31,375 nt of DNA from a virus. Each line of letters starts with the position of its first letter. Positions within the stretch are counted from its first letter, which is position 1. The stretch lies in IMG/VR virus record IMGVR_UViG_3300025655_000176, positions 1 through 31,375 of that record; one strand, written 5' to 3'. The notes beneath the pieces were generated by a model. It ran no database searches and was not told the origin of the DNA. It saw only the letters and a list, made by a program, of their open reading frames with translations. A program made the translations under genes and the position numbers. Shown piece after piece: positions 20,381 to 27,603 of this stretch.

Positions 20381-20656
20381 TCACTCCCAATCTAAAAATG
20401 AATAATCTAATCCTACGACTTCCCTATCCCCACTCTTCGCCTGTTGTTTCTTACGCTCAATCTCCTTATTGTTCTCTTCGGTTGAAACAATTGCCCACAC
20501 GAGTGATTGCTTGAATAAGTGAGGTGGCATTGAATAAACTTCTAAGAGCGATATACTGAAATGTTTAGCGATAATGTAAGCCCAAAGTTCAATTTGACTT
20601 TCAAAATCCTCCACACTATCGTACTTTTCTTTCTTTAGAAATTTTTCAACTCTCAC
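20381..20656 (-). CDS. Tail assembly chaperone, second frame (-1 frameshift extension, gpT-like)
   Basis: This 91-codon frame begins at a GTG overlapping the stop of the preceding gene (GTGA). More importantly, it is exactly the frame reached by a -1 shift on the slippery heptamer at 20671-20677. The fused product would read 118 residues of the upstream frame, five linking residues (YQAHR) and then this frame, 214 residues in all. The arrangement of tube, two overlapping chaperone frames and tape measure is the classical lambda G/GT layout, in which the fusion helps recruit tube subunits to the tape measure. The protein is charged and helical (VEKFLKKEKYDSVEDFESQ; LYSFLDWE-like end). Independent translation from the GTG is possible, but its ribosome site is not strong. 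Assignment rests on slip site and synteny. Confidence 0.85.
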   Translation of the reverse strand: MRVEKFLKKEKYDSVEDFESQIELWAYIIAKHFSISLLEVYSMPPHLFKQSLVWAIVSTEENNKEIERKKQQAKSGDREVVGLDYSFLDWE

Positions 20657-21024
20657 TCGGTGGGCTTGGTAAAACCCCCCTGCAAAGCCTCCGCCATTTC
20701 TTGTGGCTGTGGGAGAATCTTACACACTTGTTCACCGATGTACCCCTTAAGGGATAATAATTCTTTTACTGATAAATCGGGATTTGTTTTTGTAATCCAA
20801 TTGGAGAAAGCGAATTGCCAATAGCCTGCCAAATCAAGTGTTACATCACCTTTTTCCACACGAAGCATTTGTTGTGCGGCGGCTTGAATGTCAAGGAAGG
20901 ATATGTCTCGTACCCATACCTCTATGACCTGTGTATCGTCATTAGGGTCAATCCTAATTTCGTGCTTGGTCGTTTCATTGTTCGTCAATAACAGGCTCTT
21001 GTTCGTCACTATTGTTTTCGTCAT
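20653..21024 (-). CDS. Tail assembly chaperone, first frame (gpG-like)
   Basis: The 123-residue product starts at ATG 21024 with GGAGAGG six to ten bases upstream. Its first 50 bases overlap the end of the SAP-domain gene. It has a beta-like N-terminus (EIRIDPNDDTQVIEVWVRDI) and a helical C-terminus (YWQFAFSNWITKTNPDLSVKELLSL), a pattern common to tail assembly chaperones. Those proteins bind the tape measure and keep it soluble until the tube polymerises round it. The frame contains the heptamer G-GGT-TTT six codons before its stop, so a fraction of ribosomes should continue into the 91-codon frame. Its place between tube and tape measure supports the call. Confidence 0.87.
   Translation of the reverse strand: MTKTIVTNKSLLLTNNETTKHEIRIDPNDDTQVIEVWVRDISFLDIQAAAQQMLRVEKGDVTLDLAGYWQFAFSNWITKTNPDLSVKELLSLKGYIGEQVCKILPQPQEMAEALQGGFTKPTE
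20671..20677 (-). promoter_or_regulatory. Programmed -1 frameshift slippery heptamer GGGTTTT
   Basis: On the minus strand the codons read CAG GGG GGT TTT ACC. G-GGT-TTT matches the X-XXY-YYZ rule in the correct phase. After a -1 shift the next codons are TAC CAA GCC CAC CGA and then GTG AGA, in frame with the downstream chaperone ORF, with no stop between. Position within a tail chaperone gene matches known frameshift sites in many phages. Confidence 0.85.
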
Positions 21025-21463
21025 TTATTTCCTCTCCAATGGATGCGGCTACCTCTTCGGTAGGGGCTTCCGAATCACCTTCAAGGGCTACCTCTTCGGT
21101 AGGGCTTTCCGGTGCTTCTTCGGGAATGATACCTTCATCATTTTGTTTTAATCGTAAAATAATTTCAGCCTTCGTACCATATACTGGTAGTCCACGCTCT
21201 TTGCATAAGTCACGCAATTCTGCAACAGTAAGTGCATCATATTGCTGTATATCAGCAGGGAATGGATTTACTACTTCTTCTTCAATTAACTGTACTGGTT
21301 TTTCAGCAGGGGCGGTGTCCATCAATGATTTGACATATGCATGTATGGCATGGTTGTTTAACTCAGCCATATCATCACTATACTCCACTCCATTTACAGT
21401 ACATACCCACTGAGCATATCCTTGTGCGCCAAGCCTTCGGTACTTGTTTAGTGAAGTTTTCAT
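20975..21463 (-). CDS. SAP-domain protein (162 aa) between tail tube and tail chaperone
   Basis: It starts at ATG 21463, downstream of TGAGGTG in which the TGA is the tail-tube stop. Residues 76-108 (DALTVAELRDLCKERGLPVYG followed by TKAEIILRLKQ) form a clear SAP-like helix-extension-helix motif, usually associated with DNA binding. The N-terminus has YAQWVCTVNGVEYSDD. The C-terminal 50 residues are very acidic and contain two in-frame 13-residue repeats (PTEEVA twice). The last 50 bases overlap the chaperone gene. A SAP motif in the tail region is not rare in phages, where similar modules appear in small neck or tail-associated proteins, but the job is unknown. The motif may mediate protein rather than DNA contacts here. 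Confidence 0.85.
   Translation of the reverse strand: MKTSLNKYRRLGAQGYAQWVCTVNGVEYSDDMAELNNHAIHAYVKSLMDTAPAEKPVQLIEEEVVNPFPADIQQYDALTVAELRDLCKERGLPVYGTKAEIILRLKQNDEGIIPEEAPESPTEEVALEGDSEAPTEEVAASIGEEINDENNSDEQEPVIDEQ
21047..21104 (-). repeat. Two 19-bp direct repeats (39-bp period), each with a 5-bp hairpin
   Basis: GGCTACCTCTTCGGTAGGG (plus-strand sense) occurs at 21047-21065 and at 21086-21104. The period of 39 bases is 13 codons and encodes the repeated PTEEVA segment of the SAP protein. Each copy has a CTACC/GGTAG stem with a five-base loop. The pair lies just upstream of the chaperone start at 21024. Confidence 0.8.
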
Positions 21464-21472
21464 GATAACACC

Positions 21473-23374
21473 TCAGTATTTTGGAATAGTATCTCGTGCA
21501 ATAACCTTGATGGTTTTTGGCATGATTTTGAGTTGTGACTTCATTGCACCTTTATCTTCGGGAATTTGTAATGGTGCTTCTGTAATCACATAATCATCAA
21601 TAATCAACAGCATACGCTCAGTTTGGCCTGTGGTAGTTGTTTTCTCAAAGTCAATGCGAATTTGATTAGCAGTTGAAGCATCAGCGTTAGTGCTGTACAT
21701 TTGTGCTGAACGCATTTCGTGGAAGAAAATTGGGTCATCAACAATAATTTCCATACTCATGTCGTAAGTTGTTTGACCTTCAACCATGAGTGAAGTGTTT
21801 CGTGAGCCACCAAATGGTACTTGTTCTGTTGCACTACTAACGCTGTTTTGTCCTTTTATGACATGGAATGATTGCATACCCATTTGTCCAGTTAAAGTAA
21901 AGTTCAACACTTGAGCAACTTGAACACCAGCCATGTTGATTGTACCGTTATAGAACATAAATGGTTTTTGAGTGCATGGCGCGATACCGGAAACAAATCG
22001 TTTTGTGTCTGTATTTGCTGTGTCATCAAACATACGATGAGCGGCGTATCGGGTAATTGGTGTTCCTTCTAAACGGCCTGTATCAGTATAACATAATGCT
22101 GAATTAAAATTCACAGCCAAGCGAAGAGCGGCATCATTGTCAGTTGTAAGGGTGAAATCAGTGACTTTACATCCACGAAATACACGAGATAACTCTTTTG
22201 AGTCTGTAGCACTACCATCAGTTGCACCTTCTCCCGAATCTACATTTAAACGGCGTTGTGAAACTTCAAGACTGAATGAAGGTTGATATGTGTTTGTGTA
22301 CAGCAAGTGTGTTACAGCATTACTAATCACAGCAGATGAAGATACTGCTGGTGGATTTGTACCCGATACTGCCCAATCGTAAAGATACACAGTAGTACCA
22401 GCGGCATGAGAATAAAGAAGTGGCTCATCAAGATACAATTTACTTGTGCCATCTTTACCAATAATTCTTCGTACTTCTGTTTTATCAGCATTATCAAAGG
22501 CAATACTGGCAAAAGTACCAGCCCATGAGCCTCCATCAGCCTCATGAGTTGTTGTAACTGGAACTTCATTTGTATCTACAATAACCAAATACATATCCTT
22601 ATTGTTAGCAACATTGGATGCATCATCTAAGATTAAAAAGGATTGACCTGCTTCTGCGGCATTACCACTGGTAATAGCGGTTTGATAACCTGCATCGGGT
22701 GCGGTAGTTGCGGCTACAACTTCTCCACCAAGACAATATTTGAGCCAACGAGCAGAATGCATGGCTACCTCAAATGAGCCACCTTCGGTAATGAATTTAC
22801 CCGGCACTTGAACACTGGTATCTCGGCCAAGACCGACAACATGGAAACGCTTCAAATCTACTTTTGTTTCGGGTACAGTAAGTGCGTTTGCAATACCTAA
22901 AAATTGGTCTGTAAGCACTGATTCAGTTCCCGAACCTTGAGTCATTGCATTATCAAAAGGGGGTGTTCTGTAAGGAAGAATATGTAGGTTAATTCCCGAT
23001 TGATTGTATGTAGTAGCAGTTGAAAGCATCTTAGGTGAAATTTTAATTGTGTTACCTTGTTGATACACGATAGTAAAAACACCAGCCGTATCATTAGCAT
23101 TAAGGTCGCTTCCTGTTTGTGAAAATTTAACTTGAGAGCCAACTAACATACCACGAGGATATTTTAGTTCATATGTGTCGGGTGAACCCGATACAGTTTC
23201 AAAAATAGTTGTATTGCCGTTTGCAGGGCCACTTACACCAGCAAATACAATGATTGAATGGTCGTCGCCGTGACTAATTGTAAAATTAGAGTCGGCATTT
23301 GCACTAATTGACAATCCCACCTCCGGTGCAAATGACACTTCTGCTAAATCACCCTTGTACACTGTTGCTGGCAT
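21473..23374 (-). CDS. Major tail (tube) protein, enlarged (633 aa)
   Basis: The protein is the probable tube subunit of a non-contractile tail. Residues about 172-215 (VDLKRFHVVGLGRDTSVQVP then GKFITEGGSFEVAM) resemble the conserved beta-sandwich core seen in tail-tube families. Further core strands appear toward the C-terminus (LNFTLTGQMGMQSFHVIKGQ; MSMEIIVDDPIFFHEM). At 633 residues it is two to three times the usual tube size. The extra length comes from an N-terminal region of about 140 residues and an insert around residues 225-345 that look like surface beta domains. No sheath gene accompanies it, which points to a siphovirus. It starts at ATG 23374 after TAGGTGA, where TAG is the stop of the tail-terminator gene. 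Confidence 0.85.
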   Translation of the reverse strand: MPATVYKGDLAEVSFAPEVGLSISANADSNFTISHGDDHSIIVFAGVSGPANGNTTIFETVSGSPDTYELKYPRGMLVGSQVKFSQTGSDLNANDTAGVFTIVYQQGNTIKISPKMLSTATTYNQSGINLHILPYRTPPFDNAMTQGSGTESVLTDQFLGIANALTVPETKVDLKRFHVVGLGRDTSVQVPGKFITEGGSFEVAMHSARWLKYCLGGEVVAATTAPDAGYQTAITSGNAAEAGQSFLILDDASNVANNKDMYLVIVDTNEVPVTTTHEADGGSWAGTFASIAFDNADKTEVRRIIGKDGTSKLYLDEPLLYSHAAGTTVYLYDWAVSGTNPPAVSSSAVISNAVTHLLYTNTYQPSFSLEVSQRRLNVDSGEGATDGSATDSKELSRVFRGCKVTDFTLTTDNDAALRLAVNFNSALCYTDTGRLEGTPITRYAAHRMFDDTANTDTKRFVSGIAPCTQKPFMFYNGTINMAGVQVAQVLNFTLTGQMGMQSFHVIKGQNSVSSATEQVPFGGSRNTSLMVEGQTTYDMSMEIIVDDPIFFHEMRSAQMYSTNADASTANQIRIDFEKTTTTGQTERMLLIIDDYVITEAPLQIPEDKGAMKSQLKIMPKTIKVIARDTIPKY

Positions 23375-23384
23375 TTTATTTCAC

Positions 23385-23834
23385 CTACGGTATTAGTTCT
23401 GCTAAAATTACGACTTCAATTTGGAATGTCATACGAAAAAGAAATTTACTTCGGTCACTCAAATCAGTACGAGTTTTGAATACAAGACGGTCAAAATTTG
23501 AGCCATCACCTTTCCTCTTTGTATGTATCACCCTCCGCACTTCGTTCTCAAGAGCCTGTAAATGCTTACGCCCCTTAACTGTTCTCACATCAACCGTGAT
23601 ATTTATGCGTGTCGTTACGAAGTCGTAAAACAATTCGGGTGCTTCTTCATTGTGAGCGGTTTCATATACCATGACATAATCATGTTTTTCAAGGTCAAGA
23701 CGCTTTCCATGCTCGGCTGTAGTATCAGCAATATCAATCACTACAGGGCGATAATTACTGGTATTCGCTCTATTCCAGTCGTTTTGAAAAAGTCCAATAA
23801 CAACATCAAGGGCTTCTGTCCAAGTTGCTGTCAT
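23385..23834 (-). CDS. Tail terminator / tail completion protein (149 aa)
   Basis: The gene lies immediately before the tail tube, the standard place for the ring protein that ends tail growth and joins head to tail. The sequence has the expected pattern: an N-terminal helix (TEALDVVIGLFQNDWNRAN), a strand containing RPVVIDIAD, a central DYVMVYETA strand, ITVDVRTVKGRKHLQALENEV with a helix, and a C-terminal strand ending FQIEVVILAELIP. Size and fold order match gpU-like tail-terminator proteins, though no residue-level signature proves it. The ATG at 23834 shares two bases with the preceding stop (TAATG) and has GGAGGG in front. Confidence 0.75.
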   Translation of the reverse strand: MTATWTEALDVVIGLFQNDWNRANTSNYRPVVIDIADTTAEHGKRLDLEKHDYVMVYETAHNEEAPELFYDFVTTRINITVDVRTVKGRKHLQALENEVRRVIHTKRKGDGSNFDRLVFKTRTDLSDRSKFLFRMTFQIEVVILAELIP

Positions 23835-24202
23835 TAGATTCCCTCCTTTTCAATGATTTTCTTAAAGTCAATAGGGATGAAAAAACCGTTGTCATATCGT
23901 AAATTAAATCGCTCAAGGTCGGGATTTTGCCGTAACATGGCTTTATCCGTAGCATCTTGAATCAATTTAAGTTCAATTTCTGTAGCAGGTTGTCCTGTTG
24001 AATTGTTGATTGGATAACCGTCTTGAATGGTAAATCCCTTAGCACCCGCCTCAATGCGTTCCATTTGCTCACGAAACGAGGCTGGTTGAGTCGTAAATTG
24101 CTCATGAAATTGCTGTTGCATCATTTTATCCTTCTTGAAAAGTTCATCAATAACTCGTTGATGAATACCTTCACCTTCACGCATGAAGTCACGCTGATTC
24201 AC
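23834..24202 (-). CDS. Putative neck / head-tail joining protein (122 aa)
   Basis: It starts at a GTG overlapping the adaptor stop (GTGA) and ends in the TAATG junction with the tail-terminator gene. Residues 1-55 are charged and helical (EGIHQRVIDELFKKDKMMQQ and following), probably a coiled coil. The C-terminal half has a strand-like FNLRYDNGFFIPIDFKKIIE. I recognise no family. In head-to-tail gene order a gene between adaptor and tail terminator is often the head-tail joining protein (HK97 gp10-like role), and that is the basis of the call. The helical N-terminal half is not typical of gp10, so a different neck role is possible. Confidence 0.65.
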   Translation of the reverse strand: MNQRDFMREGEGIHQRVIDELFKKDKMMQQQFHEQFTTQPASFREQMERIEAGAKGFTIQDGYPINNSTGQPATEIELKLIQDATDKAMLRQNPDLERFNLRYDNGFFIPIDFKKIIEKEGI

Positions 24203-25770
24203 TCAAACACCACCAATTCAACATATTTTGGTAGGGTTCGCTCAATCTCGGCTTGGTACAATTGTACCTTGCTGGCGAGGTCAATATTTTGAGTTCCTTC
24301 GGGAATGAGTACACTGCGGTCATCAGCCATCAGTAACTCTATGGCAACCATCTTTGTACAAATATCTTCAATGGCTTTTTCCACATATCGCTCACCATAA
24401 ATGTATGCCACCTTAACAGCATTCCATTCAAAGAACGGATAAGAGTTGTTGAAGTAAATAATACCCATCTCATGGTCAAGCCACCAATCACGAAGGCGAC
24501 CATTATCACCACTGCTTGAACCTCCTTGTAAATCAACAAGGAAAGAATGCTGAGTAATTGTTCCACTGGATGGTAGGCTACCCGTAACTACTACACATCC
24601 AGTAAATGTTGTAGCAGTTTTTGCGGTGTAGCGGAATACATTTGTGCCATCAGTAGCAACACCAGCATTTACGAAATCAGTTGTATCAGCCACAGTAATT
24701 GTACCACCGACCTCAGCCGATGCGGTAGTTGAGGCTAATTGAGTTTGTGAAATTTCAATGTCAGTGCTATCAGCGACAATGCTACAAACCTCTCCTGCTT
24801 TAACAGCACGCATAGAAGTAACCTTCACGATTCCAGTACCATAATCAGCGTTACAAGATGCAAGGAATTCATTATGAACACCCACATTTGATGTAGAGCC
24901 TTCTAAAGTAAATGCTGGTGAAAATTCTACAGCGACTTTATTCACCCTGTCCTCCTTGTTAATGAGGTCAGTAAAATTTTGAGCAACAGTTGTTGAATCA
25001 AAATCGGCTCGCCATTGTCCTGTTCCACTACCTGCGGTAAGAGTGGCAACACTTCCATTACCCGGTGAAAGATACACACTTTTACCACTTAATGAAGTTA
25101 CATCATCAAATTTGATGCGTGCTTCTGCGGCGGCAATCTCACGATAATCATCACCTTGCCATAATTCAATACGAAGCATTTGTTGTATGTTACGGAATAA
25201 GAGTGGTGTCGTACCAACATAATCAGTATAATATCGTCGTCGGTAAGGCTTGTATGTATCAAAATTGATGAATTCTGCGGCCACCAAATATGGTCGCCAA
25301 GCATTGCGTGTCAAATTATCAATGCGGTCTTGCATCTTGAGGATGATATGTTCAACCTTAGCCTTTGTCATACCACGAGTTCGCCCATTAGTAAAGGATG
25401 CTTGATTTTGCACATATCCATTATCTGCTATTTCAAAATCTGTAGTTGTAATTGTACCATCAACGGTAAGTTTTACATGACCTGTTTTACTACCAGCCCC
25501 TCTTCCAATGGCTGTAATCGCTAAATCTTCTTGGCCGAAGGGGTCAGCATCGCTGTAAATACGGATTTTGTCGCCTACGCTAAAACCTACTTGACGAAAT
25601 TCATTGCCTGTAATATACACAGCATCACTATCAGCATCAGCACTCATAAGGATAGCATCTTGTGGGCCAATGTCCAACAGGTCAGCGACTTGTTGGGCGG
25701 TGCAGTACACAACAGCAGTAGGGTCAAGAGGCCGAGTTTCCGGCTCACCGGGACTGAACACTACTGGCAT
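24199..25770 (-). CDS. Head-tail adaptor/connector protein with inserted domains (523 aa)
   Basis: The two ends look like a gp6-type adaptor, which docks on the portal. The N-terminus has VVYCTAQQVADLLDIG, and residues about 130-160 are helical (GMTKAKVEHIILKMQDRIDN). The C-terminal part contains DHEMGIIYFNNSYPFFEWNA and a helical VEKAIEDICTKMVAIELLMA. Between them, and also at residues 40-115, are beta-rich stretches rich in Gly/Thr/Ser that look like inserted immunoglobulin-like or surface domains, bringing the length to about four times a minimal adaptor. Start is ATG 25770 after TGAGGGGG, whose TGA is the stop of the preceding gene. A strong ribosome-site-like AAGGAGG stands five bases before an in-frame GTG at 24945 (residue 276). 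Adaptor role is moderate confidence. Confidence 0.75.
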   Translation of the reverse strand: MPVVFSPGEPETRPLDPTAVVYCTAQQVADLLDIGPQDAILMSADADSDAVYITGNEFRQVGFSVGDKIRIYSDADPFGQEDLAITAIGRGAGSKTGHVKLTVDGTITTTDFEIADNGYVQNQASFTNGRTRGMTKAKVEHIILKMQDRIDNLTRNAWRPYLVAAEFINFDTYKPYRRRYYTDYVGTTPLLFRNIQQMLRIELWQGDDYREIAAAEARIKFDDVTSLSGKSVYLSPGNGSVATLTAGSGTGQWRADFDSTTVAQNFTDLINKEDRVNKVAVEFSPAFTLEGSTSNVGVHNEFLASCNADYGTGIVKVTSMRAVKAGEVCSIVADSTDIEISQTQLASTTASAEVGGTITVADTTDFVNAGVATDGTNVFRYTAKTATTFTGCVVVTGSLPSSGTITQHSFLVDLQGGSSSGDNGRLRDWWLDHEMGIIYFNNSYPFFEWNAVKVAYIYGERYVEKAIEDICTKMVAIELLMADDRSVLIPEGTQNIDLASKVQLYQAEIERTLPKYVELVVFE

Positions 25771-25783
25771 ACATCAAACCCCC

Positions 25784-26404
25784 TCACTGCATTTCATCTT
25801 CGCATTGCTCACAAAGAGTGTTATCTTGTGGCCCCATTTCATTAGAACCATAATACATCATTGGTTCGGTTGGCCTTCCACACTTAGCGCATGGAACTTT
25901 TGGTGGGTTAAAAAAATCTCTTTTCAACAAACTCCAAGCATCACGCATAGCAACATCACGAGAGGTCATGATGCGGCGGAGGTGTTCAGCCTCAGCATCG
26001 GGATTAAACTCTTCATCCTCATCCTCTTGTGGTGGGAGTGTTTGGCGAAGTCTGCCCTGCTCGTCAAAGAGGTTTCCACCTCGCAACTGTTCAATAGACT
26101 CCGGCAACTGAGGTTTTTCAGCCTCCATATCCGGCTCACTCAGCGGCTCTTCTAATTCTTGCCCCTCAAATGGCATACGCTCGCCCATGAACTTGAGGCC
26201 ATGCTCTTCGGGGTTGGCTACAGCCTCACGCATGAGAGCGTCACGAGCCTGTGTGAACTGCTCACCTGTAGCATCCCCACCAGCCTGTCGTATAACAGAA
26301 GCGGCTTTTTTGTTTGCCCATTGTTGCAAACGCATTTCTTCACCATCTTCTGTCAAAACCTTTTGACGATGTGGCCGTAATTGTTTAATTAAAATTTTAC
26401 CCAT
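25784..26404 (-). CDS. Acidic hypothetical protein with C-terminal zinc site (206 aa)
   Basis: The 206-residue protein has a basic N-terminus with LQQWANKKAASVIRQAG, then a long acidic, proline- and glutamate-rich middle (residues 75-145). A conserved-looking MRDAWSLLK follows (153-161). The end is a four-cysteine site: CAKCG at 172-176 and CEQC at 198-201, which is a plausible structural zinc ribbon. AWSLLK is shared in form with two small proteins near the left end of the window. The gene starts at ATG 26404 with only a weak ribosome site, so translation probably depends on coupling to the upstream gene seven bases away. Its place among head-completion genes suggests a minor virion or assembly protein. 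Function unknown. Confidence 0.8.
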   Translation of the reverse strand: MGKILIKQLRPHRQKVLTEDGEEMRLQQWANKKAASVIRQAGGDATGEQFTQARDALMREAVANPEEHGLKFMGERMPFEGQELEEPLSEPDMEAEKPQLPESIEQLRGGNLFDEQGRLRQTLPPQEDEDEEFNPDAEAEHLRRIMTSRDVAMRDAWSLLKRDFFNPPKVPCAKCGRPTEPMMYYGSNEMGPQDNTLCEQCEDEMQ

Positions 26405-26410
26405 AATAAT

Positions 26411-26710
26411 TCACAACCTTTTCTTTTCGTCACGATGTCCTAAGTTATATTCCATAGGTTTTTCACATGCGCCACAGGTGGCTCTCCATAAGAAATGAAG
26501 GAAGCCACAGTGTACGCACCGTGTTCCTGCACCAATGTTAAGTATATCACCTATATCTTGATTACGGTTACGCTGTGATTGTGTAATCCCTGCCAGTGGC
26601 CTATCAGTATTTGTGACGACATCGCCACCATATTCATAGTCAGCCTTACGACCTTGCTTACTCGCTCTTGTGATGTCACTTAGGTCAATGTTTCTAACAT
26701 CAAAGCCCAC
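26411..26710 (-). CDS. Small zinc-ribbon protein (99 aa)
   Basis: Residues 65-82 hold CVHC and CGAC separated by ten residues, a C-x2-C ... C-x2-C zinc ribbon. The N-terminal half is polar and probably flexible (SDITRASKQGRKADYEYGGD). The start is GTG 26710, preceded by TGAGGTGG whose TGA ends the 60-residue gene upstream. Next comes a second four-cysteine protein, so two zinc proteins sit side by side between capsid and adaptor genes. Zinc ribbons bind nucleic acid or protein; nothing here decides which. No close family recognised. Confidence 0.8.
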   Translation of the reverse strand: MGFDVRNIDLSDITRASKQGRKADYEYGGDVVTNTDRPLAGITQSQRNRNQDIGDILNIGAGTRCVHCGFLHFLWRATCGACEKPMEYNLGHRDEKKRL

Positions 26711-26719
26711 TTAACCACC

Positions 26720-26902
26720 TCAAGGAACGGTGGTATAGACAATAAAGATGTTTCCAAGCACCGTGACTGGTTCTGCTGAAACTAATGTAGTACCAACTAA
26801 ACCCGCAGATTCAGTAGTAATAAGTGTGCCTAATGCGCCAATATCACTGAACTCCTTAGGCGAATAAGGGCCAAGCACTGTCACTGTAGGACTCACTGCC
26901 AA
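26720..26902 (-). CDS. Short hypothetical structural protein (60 aa), TTG start
   Basis: I place the start at TTG 26902, because GAGGTGAT lies five bases before it, while the next candidate (GTG two codons on) is too far from it. The TGA of the upstream gene is inside that ribosome site. The 60 residues are uncharged and rich in Val, Thr, Ile and Gly, with repeated strand-like segments (TVTVLGPYSPKEF; PVTVLGNIFIVYTTVP), and are therefore probably all beta. It resembles small head or decoration proteins, but no family is recognised. Confidence 0.7.
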   Translation of the reverse strand: MAVSPTVTVLGPYSPKEFSDIGALGTLITTESAGLVGTTLVSAEPVTVLGNIFIVYTTVP

Positions 26903-26913
26903 GAGGAATCACC

Positions 26914-27258
26914 TCAAGCACGACGACCAATAGCAATGAATGTACCTGCTTGAGTCACTGCACTATCTGCAAGGGTAGCATTAGCCAATCCGCCTGCAAT
27001 ACGAAGAGCAGTGCCATCAATACGCACTTGTGGATTAACCATTACCTCTTGAGTTGGTGGTGTTGCACCTGTGTCTGTGATAACTTCTGCCGCCAATGCA
27101 CCACTTGCATTTACACCAGCAAAGTCAATTTCCGAAAGGAAACTACTCAAATCAATGTAGTTATCTCCGGCATCATAAGTGCCTGTGATAATCATTCTGT
27201 CACCAAATACTGTTGGTCTGCTGTCAATTGTTACGCCTGTTGAAACTTCGCCTGCCAT
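26914..27258 (-). CDS. Small beta-rich hypothetical structural protein (114 aa)
   Basis: The gene begins at ATG 27258 after GAGGTGAAAAAAT, the same strong ribosome site used by the capsid protein and the gene after it, which suggests abundant production. The protein has few charges and many Thr, Ala, Gly and Val, with strand-like segments (MIITGTYDAGDNYIDLSSFL; VRIDGTALRIAGGLANATLA). Small size, capsid neighbourhood and strong ribosome site fit a decoration or minor head protein. Phage head decoration proteins are often like this, but I recognise no family. Confidence 0.72.
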   Translation of the reverse strand: MAGEVSTGVTIDSRPTVFGDRMIITGTYDAGDNYIDLSSFLSEIDFAGVNASGALAAEVITDTGATPPTQEVMVNPQVRIDGTALRIAGGLANATLADSAVTQAGTFIAIGRRA

Positions 27259-27269
27259 ATTTTTTCACC

Positions 27270-27593
27270 TCATTCTGTTTGTGTTAAATGTTCCTCTACA
27301 AGAGCGAGAGCGGCGGTTTTTGTTAAGTAACCACTGCCCCTATCTACACCGTTATCATCAAGCCATTTAAGGATGTCCTTTCGTGACCACCCATTGTCGG
27401 GGATGCCGTCATTGCCACCATCTACGGTGACTCCTTCATCCCCAACAATGAGAAAGTGCTTTGCTGGTAATGAGTGTCGCCACTCATTTAGCCACTCTTG
27501 TGTAACTTCTACTTCCTCACCACGAATCCACGAGGCGGAAATATCACGCCTACGCCTTTCGTAGAAAGGGCCAGTGAAAGTTACCGAAGGCAT
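27270..27593 (-). CDS. Helix-extension-helix (SAP/HeH-like) protein (107 aa)
   Basis: The N-terminus (VTFTGPFYERRRRDISASWI, then GEEVEVTQEWLNEW) resembles a short beta segment often found at the start of small phage head proteins, where a loop grips a neighbouring subunit. The C-terminal part (residues 69-103, WSRKDILKWLDDNGVDRGSG then YLTKTAALALVEEHL) is a helix-extension-helix pattern like SAP or HeH folds. Start ATG 27593 is preceded by TGAGGTGT that contains the stop of the gene upstream. The operon thus has two such modules, here and at 20975-21463. Function unknown; a capsid-associated or DNA-contacting protein is possible. Confidence 0.77.
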   Translation of the reverse strand: MPSVTFTGPFYERRRRDISASWIRGEEVEVTQEWLNEWRHSLPAKHFLIVGDEGVTVDGGNDGIPDNGWSRKDILKWLDDNGVDRGSGYLTKTAALALVEEHLTQTE

Positions 27594-27603
27594 TTAACAC
27601 ACC

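Noticed and set aside
21012-21413. Plus-strand open frame of 133 codons
   Set aside because: Antisense to the SAP-domain gene and rich in Ser, as expected from a reversed acidic coding region.
25604-26155. Plus-strand open frame of 183 codons
   Set aside because: Antisense to the adaptor and zinc-site genes; composition looks like a shadow of coding sequence on the other strand.
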